Positions 27,101 through 36,100 of a stretch of 64,000 nt of DNA are shown here, piece after piece. The first letter of the stretch is position 1. Every line of letters starts with the position of its first letter. The translations under genes and the position numbers were made by a program. The notes beneath the pieces are model-generated. The model was given only the letters and a program-made list of their open reading frames with translations. It did no database searches and was not told the DNA's origin. Source of the DNA: Owenia fusiformis (lineage: Eukaryota; Annelida; Polychaeta; Sabellida; Oweniidae); contig CAIIXF020000007.1 in NCBI GenBank assembly GCA_903813345.2, positions 9,741,730-9,805,729 on the forward strand, written 5' to 3'.

Positions 27101-30100
27101 TTGAACTATATATCAAAGATTTCCAAGTTATTTTGTATAGATTCCCATGTCTTATTGGTAAAAGAATGCTAGATTCAACATACTCCCCCATATCAACCAC
27201 AAAGCAGGAACTAGACCAATAAGCTAACATAAATACTAGACTCTGTAGGAAATGAAAACAAATGAATTTGTTGAAAGAATGTATGAGATGACATGAACTG
27301 GGATGATATTATCTAAATCACTACAATATTCCAGTATTTTGACAAGATTTTCTTTAATCTGTTCTGATTAAAAAATCTTAAAAATCTTTTAAATATCAGA
27401 TTTTTGTGATTTTTCAAATTTCCTACCTAAGTTCAAGGTAATTCTGACAAAGGCATAGTTGTAACTGACTTGGTGAAGCAACTAGTTGATTTAAAGCGTG
27501 GATTGATATTACTTTGTTACAAGATTTCAGCAAGACAAACTCAATAGTAGATCAATAGTAGAGTTTACTAAAGGTCACTAATGAGTCATTTTCTTCATCT
27601 TATTTCATAGACTATACAAATTACAAATAAAATACAATATACTAGAAGTGAATTTATAGTGACATATGTGGAGAGAAAATATCCCGAAAAATGTGTCCAT
27701 TGTCCAGTGAAACCTGCATATTCAAACACCTCTCTTATCAGAATACCTCTTAATTTGAACGTCTTTTTTTAAATTAGACAGGTTTTACTGTATATCAATG
27801 ATGTAGCCACAAACATATATATAAAACAAAAATGGCTCACTAAAAGCCAAACTTCATCCAATGGGATAATTAATTAAATTTGGAGAAGGAGGTAATAGGA
27901 TAATTTTATAAGAAAGTCAATAAAACTCAATTAAAGTTAGTCCAGGAGTCAATCTGAAAACTAAATCCGTATTCATCAGGAATCCAAGATGTCATTTCAT
28001 TTGAATTATGTTTTGGGACAGCACCGATCTATAGACATTGTATATGTACCAAATTGTACAACTCCGAGTAAGACTTACCTGCCGCAGCCTGGCTCCCAAT
28101 GTAAGGAGAGAGGAGTTTGCTCTTCTTCTTCTCATATCCCTTCTGTGTTATATCACCTGAAAACATACGACAAAATGCAATCAATAAATGGTTACAGAGT
28201 TCCACATTGGCTTGTCATTTTGGTAGAATATTCATTTTCAATGTACAAAAATGACATCTTAAATAAATAAACATAAAGACATCAAGAGCGTCTGAAAAAG
28301 CAGATTCAAACCATTTTCCTGTTCTTCGAAAAAATTATTTCGTCTGAATAGCAATTTGCCAAATAAAATACAAACAACCAGTACAACTATGAAAACCTCA
28401 ATAAAATCTATTTTATAGTTCCACACTGAAAAATCTTTGCCTTTTTGTTCAGAATAGCAAAAGATTTTTTATAAAACATTATCGAGAGAATGTTGGCCAC
28501 ACAGAGATTTTGGGTACAACTACTGTAATGTATAGTTACCCCTATGCCGATCTATTTGCTCTGTTTTTTATTGCCAGGCTAACAAATATCAATAATAGAG
28601 AAATAAATTGGATGATATAAAATATGACAAAATGGAATGGGGATGGCTAATTGAGACTTGACAGTAATAGGGTAAAATATCCTATTTCCATCATATATTA
28701 TGGAGTCCAATTACGTACAGAGAATCTACATATACACAGAAGTGAATTATAATGTCCAGGGAATCTAGTACTAACTATTGTTTTGACTCAGCTGCATGTA
28801 CTGTACTGCACACTTGTTCCTGACTTTCAAATTACATTAAAACTTGTATATGCGAACATATTTCATCAGAATACTGTGCCATCAAAATTACAGTGAAACT
28901 TGTTTATTACATGGATTTATTTTAGAATACCCCACTACAGTTAAACATGTGGACAACTCTCTAAATAGAACACTGCTATTAAAATTACAGTAAAACTTGT
29001 AGACAGAATATATATTGGATATTAACAGAACATTGTTTTTAGAACCTTTAGATGTAAAAGTATACCCAGAACTCTAAATTAATAAATGATGTCCTGGGAA
29101 TGATTCTTGTGCCGCTTTGTTCAGACTCAAGGCATATACAATACTATATACATGTAATGCCGACCATATTATTCATGCTTTCATGGCTAACAGCTTTATT
29201 TTCAACAGTAAAACCTGTACATTAAAACACATCATAAGAATACTTCTAAAACAAATCTGAACTTCTCTTGATGTGAACAATTTGAACAATCAGCATCTTT
29301 CTCAACAGTGTTCAATTTTGACAATTTTACTGTTTATAAATAATATACATAGGGACTCGAATAAAAACTTCCTGATTCTAATTAACATCATATGAGGAAG
29401 AAAAATATATATTTTGATTCAATAGCCGTTATCTGCTCTAAAAAACACAGTATCAATGTCCTTGAATTTTATACATAGATTCCTATGCTTAAATTAAATC
29501 CATTTTTTATATAATTTCAATTTTGTTCATAGGGAGGATAAGAAATGGTACAAATTGACCCACTCTTGCAGAAATTTTATCAATTTTAGAGCTTCTTTGA
29601 ACTGACACATTTGCGAATAAAAAACATAGGGAATTACATTTATCCCCTTTTAAGACAACATTATTCTGACTGGTTTAGAAGATCAGGATCGTATGACATG
29701 AGGCCACTCAAGATTAAAGTTAGGTGCTATACTTCTAAAGATGTAATTTGAAGGTGAACCTTACCAGCCAGTTCCTAGTGTTTACCCTTTTCCATTCTAC
29801 TAGCCACACATCCCTCTAACTATAAATAACTAGAAAAACAGCAACTCCACGGAGTAGCAAATCCCACCGAACAAAACATGTTTTGATAAAAAAATTGAGC
29901 TAAATTCAGCCACTGGTATTTGAATTATCAAAGATTATGTCTTTAAGAAACATGGTTGCCATTTTGAAATTCAGCTGTCATCTTTAGATTTCTACTTTAG
30001 CAGAGAATGTCCGTCCAATGGTATCTGGGTTATCAAAGATTACTTTTTTAATGAAAAATGGCAGCCATTTTGAAATTCAGCTATCGCCTTTGAAATTTCT

Positions 30101-33100
30101 TCTGAAGCAGATCTCCCTTTTCCCTAAACATCAGCATATAAAATTGGAACCAAATCCAACCACTAGTATTTGAGTTATAATTAATTACGTTTTTTTACGA
30201 AAAATGGCGGCCATTTTGAAATTCAGTGGCCATTTTGAAAATTTATTTTTGAGCAGAACTTCTTTGTCTCTAGGCATCAGCATATAGAATTTGAACCAAA
30301 TCCGTCAACTGGTATTTGAGTTATCAAAGGTTACGTTCTTTTATGAAAAATGGTGGCCATTTTGAAATTTAGCTACCACCTTGAAAATCCCTTCTCGAGC
30401 AGAGCTCCTATGTCCCTAGGCATCATCATGTAAAATTTGAACCAAATCCATTCAATGGTAATTGAGTTATAAAAGATAATATTTTTTTATGAAAAATGGC
30501 CGCCATTTTGAAATTTAGCTGCCATCTTGAAAATCCTTTCTCGAGCAGAGCTCCTATGTCCCTAGGCATCAGCATCTAAGATTTGAACCAAATCCATTCA
30601 ATGGTCTTTGAGTTATCAAAGATAACGTTTTTTTACGAAAAATGGCCACCATTTTGAAATTTGGTGGCCATCTTGAAAATGTCTTCTTGAGCAAGGCTCC
30701 TTTGTACCAAGGCAACAGCATATAAAATTTGAACCAAATCCATCCACTAGTATTCGAGTTATTAAAGATTATATTTTTTCTGAAAAATGGCCGCCATTTT
30801 AAATTAAGCGGCCATATTGAAAATTCCTTCTCGAGCAGAGGTCCTACACCCATAAGGCATAAGCCTATAAAATTTGAATGAAATCCGTGAACCGGTATTT
30901 GAGTTATCGCCCGGACACACGAACAGACGGACGGACGAACGGACGGACGAACGGACGGACGGACGGACGAACGGACGGCTTTTCGATATCCCCCTCGAAC
31001 TTCGTTCGGTGGGATAATAATCAGTTCTGATGCTGACAACATCTTAACAATCTCAAATGTATCTTCCATGGTATTTTATTAGAGTGGGAATGTAAATTGA
31101 ATGTTAGCTGCTTATATGTAGAACATTTAGTACAAATTCTGTTTATATTATGTAGTCTAGCTCATTTGAAAAGAGTATATTCCTTGTAATAACTACTAAA
31201 ATGATTATGTTATACATACTGGTACAATAATAGCTCTCGATATAATAATAATTATGAAATAACATAAAATCAATAATTGTATATTATATTTTCCACAATA
31301 CAAATATCCTCAGTATGAGTAGTTAAATCTCAATGTATGAAATACTACATACAGTACATAATCAGTGAAATTGAAAGCAATGGTAAGGTTTGTGTCCAAG
31401 GGATTCTTACACAGTTAACAAGGCCTAAGAAATTACTTCGGAACATATATTAGGGTTGAGGTTACATAGGTTAAATTCTTGGTAATAGATTAAGATAGTT
31501 ATTTGGTGAAATTCTGACCAACAGTCCATGGTTTGATGGTAGCTTCAACTGATATTTATGAGAAAACCTTTCATGTATTACACCATTACCCTGGATCCTT
31601 ATAGAGTAACCATACTGGCCTCTGAATATTAAATACAGTTTTAATCCAATTTAGATCTTAATAATCTCAAGAGTAGCTTTACTGGTCTTTTTGAATGTAA
31701 AATGAATGCTAGTTCTACTTATAGGTAGACTCTTCATTCTGATTTAATCTAGTAAAGGTCAAAGAACTATATTTTATGAAAGAGTATAAATAAAGCAGAA
31801 CTCTTGAAATGCATGCTCCAGTCATTTTGATCCATTAAGGCACATAATTACATAAATGACTGAAGGAATACACTGGTTTAACAACTACATACTATAATTG
31901 TACTTTAAAGTATTAATTTTAAAGATAACCATAAAAGCAACCTTGTGATATTTATATTAAATTGGTCCATGTCGGGCAACAGAGTATCGAGTTTGAATAC
32001 AAGCTTCCAATCCTCCTTGATTCTGACATTACAGTTCTCACAGACTCTGCCTTAGTACCATATGAACTCCTCTCACTCTATTTTACCCCCTCCCCCTAAG
32101 GGCTTACATCAGAGTGTGTGGATCTCACTCTGATTTTCATCTCTCTTTCACCTAAGAATGATCTATTAGATAAGCAAACTAACTAAACTTTGCACCGAAG
32201 TATAGATTTGGATTATAATATCATGTATGCAGAATTTTGTATGATTTTGATCAAAATGCTACATGTAATAATATTCTGAGTCAACAAAAATGGTGATAGA
32301 GCATTCTGAACACGTATTTGAAAATGAAGGAGGAAGTACATGTGCGCTTGATGCAATATCTTGCATATCCCCTTATTATATCAAGATCCAAATATGGTCC
32401 AATTAAAAATTACACAATCACCCTAACAGCCTTTGAGTTGAAGGTTTATCTTCACTTCAATGTTCTCATAACCTCTATATGACCTAATGGCTATTTAATA
32501 ACACCCTTTGATCATTTAATATATTAAACAGATTAGTACTCTGCAGTTAATCTTGAACTATGGTTGGCAGATAAGGTTTGGTGGGTTATTTCAGGTAACA
32601 TAAAATATTAGACAGACTCCATGTTTCAAATCAAATATTTCCTATGAATACACGATACACCAATAAAAGCTAAATTCAATTCAATCAAGTAGTCTTAGAA
32701 ACAATAATTTTAAATGAGTCAGTTTCTATTATAAGGTCAGAGTTAATGCATTGACAGCCCTTTTTTACTTTGGCATAAAAGCTGCTATAAATACTTACTT
32801 AAAATACCCCAGCGACTAATAAGAAAGTTTTTCACATCATTTCTATAGCTGTGCCCAGTTTCACTAAATACCAAATCGGCAAAAATATCTTGTATTAGGC
32901 TTCCCTGGATTTCATCCTCTCTTGAAGGGATTAAATCCCAATTATCAATATCCATTTCTAAATTCTGATATCCTTAATCGAACTAAACTCAACTTTCTTG
33001 TGCTCTTTTGTATAAACAAGGTACCGAATTGCTTCAAGAAACAGGATTGAAAAGATCAATTCATTTTCATTTTATAGCTCTTTTATTTATTTAATTTGTC

Positions 33101-36100
33101 AAACTGAAATTAACATGTCAAAAATTGATTTAACCAAGATTTTTGAAGAGCGATCTTATCAGGACATTTTTTGTAATTAAAGTATGATAAATTGGTCATC
33201 ATTTGGAAAATGGGACTTTCAAAACTGCACTTGACTTAAGAAATACATCAATTTCCAGAGAATCAAATAAAAATGTACTTAAATGTTACTAGCTGATTTC
33301 TAAAGAGGATTCCTAAACTTGTCAATTATACTCATCTTTTAGAATAATCTAATCTTAACTTCGAACCTTAAGGGGGTTCTTCTAAAGGACACCTACATCA
33401 TCATAAAATTGGAAGAAATCTAATTAAATAAACAACTGAAAGATACAAAAGAGAGAACCATATGAGTTTGACAATGCAAAATTGATGCTGCCATTCTTGG
33501 TTCATTGACTTACTCTGTGATATTCAACATCAAGGAAAGCAGTACCCAAATACTTTATCATAACACCCACACATCCCAAAATGTTTCAACTCATTTTAAT
33601 GCAATCCTAGAGTTTGCTATTGCTAAAATGAAATTGATACCCTATCCTTTTTTCATATAAAATGACAACTCATTTAAGGTATATGAGAAAATGTCTAAAC
33701 CCATTCTTCGGACTTTTAATAATTATTTTATTGAGACAGGAGCTCATCAGATCGCCATAAATCTTTGCTTGAATCGCTATAACAACTCAATTTTTGGGTG
33801 ATTACTTGACCCTAGAAAAGATTCCATCTCAACTCTGACCTTAGGAACATTATTATGACTCCCAACCATACTCTATAATACAGTGACTCCATGGTCAATA
33901 GCAATCATAAAACGAACTCTTCCAAAACTTACTTATCAGGCACCATTCATCTACTACTAGTGGGTAGAAGGGGTCCTCTTCGTCATCATCGGGTATCATA
34001 ATGTCCATCATAATGTCTTGAGCAACAAATGTGTTATCCTCATCAAGAACACAGAAAAAGTCAAACTCTGACATTTCCCCCATTGTAATTATTATGATGG
34101 GTTTATTTTTTATAGTTGTCTCTGAATATTTAGAGTCAGTTCTACCAACAAACTGGTTTTAATAAGTTTGTTTATTTTTCTTTCTGGATGAACATTCAGT
34201 AGCTTTTAATTAGATACGTGTATACTAAATGTCCAAATAAGACTAGTTTTATTGTGTTTGTGTTTTGTTTAGTTTTCTGTATCATTTCACCTCTTAAAAA
34301 AGTCTTGTTTTTTTCATCCTGGTGGACAATAATACTGTATGGTTGTTTTTAATTGGTACTACCAATGTTCACACATCATTTCCCTTATTGTAATGATCTA
34401 ACTGACTTATTTTTGAACTCTCTACCTCTGCGTATGCATTCAGTCACTTGTCAGTTTTAGCGAAAATTCACTTTAGGCATGTTTAAATGCTTCAGCATTC
34501 TCTTCAAAGATTCTGGGATGTTACTTTCCTCTGTGTGTGTATACCATTGATCTATTTAACATAGTTTAGGAACATCAAATCCAACCAGACTCCAGATATA
34601 TGCTTCAGAATGTTTACAATATACTTCTACAAAATTTCTACTTCTGTGTTAACCATTCTGCAGCGTGCGCCAAGAATTTTAGACTTTTAGTCAGCTTATT
34701 CTGATTTGACCCTCTGTATTTTGACTTAGCTGTAAAGTTAGTACAACTATGAAATGTAAATTTTTCAATTTGAAATAATCCTAAATCTGCAAAAAGCCTG
34801 TGTTAGAGCTCCCAGTTCTGATTTCTCTTTTTCAGAATTCTACTCGAAGACATCTCATATCCCAACACAAATGAGGTCCTTATCTCCCATCTGTAGATAA
34901 TATCATATAATTTCCTCAAGTTCAACAGTTCTCTATAAATTATCTTGCATCAGAATTACATGATAAAGAACTTGATGAGATACGAACACAAGATGAACAG
35001 GCTGAAAACAATGACAGATATCTAAACCATTCCTTTAGGGACTGGGTCAATATCTTTATTTGTCCTAAAAGGTATATACCATAAGTATATTTTAACATGA
35101 CCCTCCAAAATATGAAAGAACAAATTTTTCCATACGGCTCACTTTTATAAAAATGTACATGTTCACAAAAATAAAATAAACTCTCCCTCCCATAAATGTT
35201 ATTAATTGATAGGCCTACATCATCACTTTGTTGACCTTGTCCCCTAGGCCTTAAAGAGTTAGGGAAAATGAATTGAGTTAGTACATCAGTTGTAGATTCA
35301 ATTACAATTACAAAGGAAGAAAAATCTTATTTTGGACCTCAATTTCAAAATATGTCATTCAAGATGTCAGTCATTGGATTTAACCTAAATAAATAGAGCC
35401 ACCTTCAGGAAATGACTCAAGTAAAAAAAATTATGTTAATGAACTTGAAAATATGCATATACATATGTAATGCAACACATCTCCCTTCTTAAAACATCAT
35501 CTGATAGAAATCGCCATATTATTCCATGATGGCTTACTACACATTAGAATTAAGGCATCCGAGCCTAGGCAATTTTCCTTATTATGATGTTGTGATAAAC
35601 TATGTAAGTCATGCAACAACACTTATATAATGTCCTCATAGTGCAACCTAAAACGTTAATTTGCATGTATATTATCCAATATGTGTTATAACTACATGTA
35701 GAGTACATAAATTCCATATGAAAAACAAAAGTTGTTACAAATAACATCTAACTCATTGAAGACTTCAAATTGAATATACACGTACATAGATATATGCACA
35801 AATATCTAAATCTACATGAAATCTCTTTAACAGAATTTTGGGGTACAAAGCTTTATGACTTTATCATGCTGATGTTCAGTATTTAACACAGTTGTACTTG
35901 TCATGAAAATTGATTCTCCAGCAAGATTCCAGTGGATTAGCATAGTTTGCTTTATTAATCTCAGTGTTATTTAAGAAGCTTTATATTCTTGTGAAAATCT
36001 CATTACCTACCGTATTCACAGGTTATATACATAAATATAGTATTTTCAGTGGATTAACAAAAGGTATAAAATATTGGGATAATGTTCTTCTTTGTGTATG

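Larger units (their letters stand above)
19294..28078 (-). other. DIP2 intron 2 (8.8 kb)
   Basis: Contains many nested repeats: a CAGTAAAACC element, a degenerate ~65-bp tandem repeat, a CAGTGATCTC relative, LINE 3' remnants, one Helentron copy plus a remnant, a hAT-like palindrome and two hairpins. 20400-21580 and 21780-22920 hold AT-rich sequence in which I see nothing specific. Confidence 0.65.
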
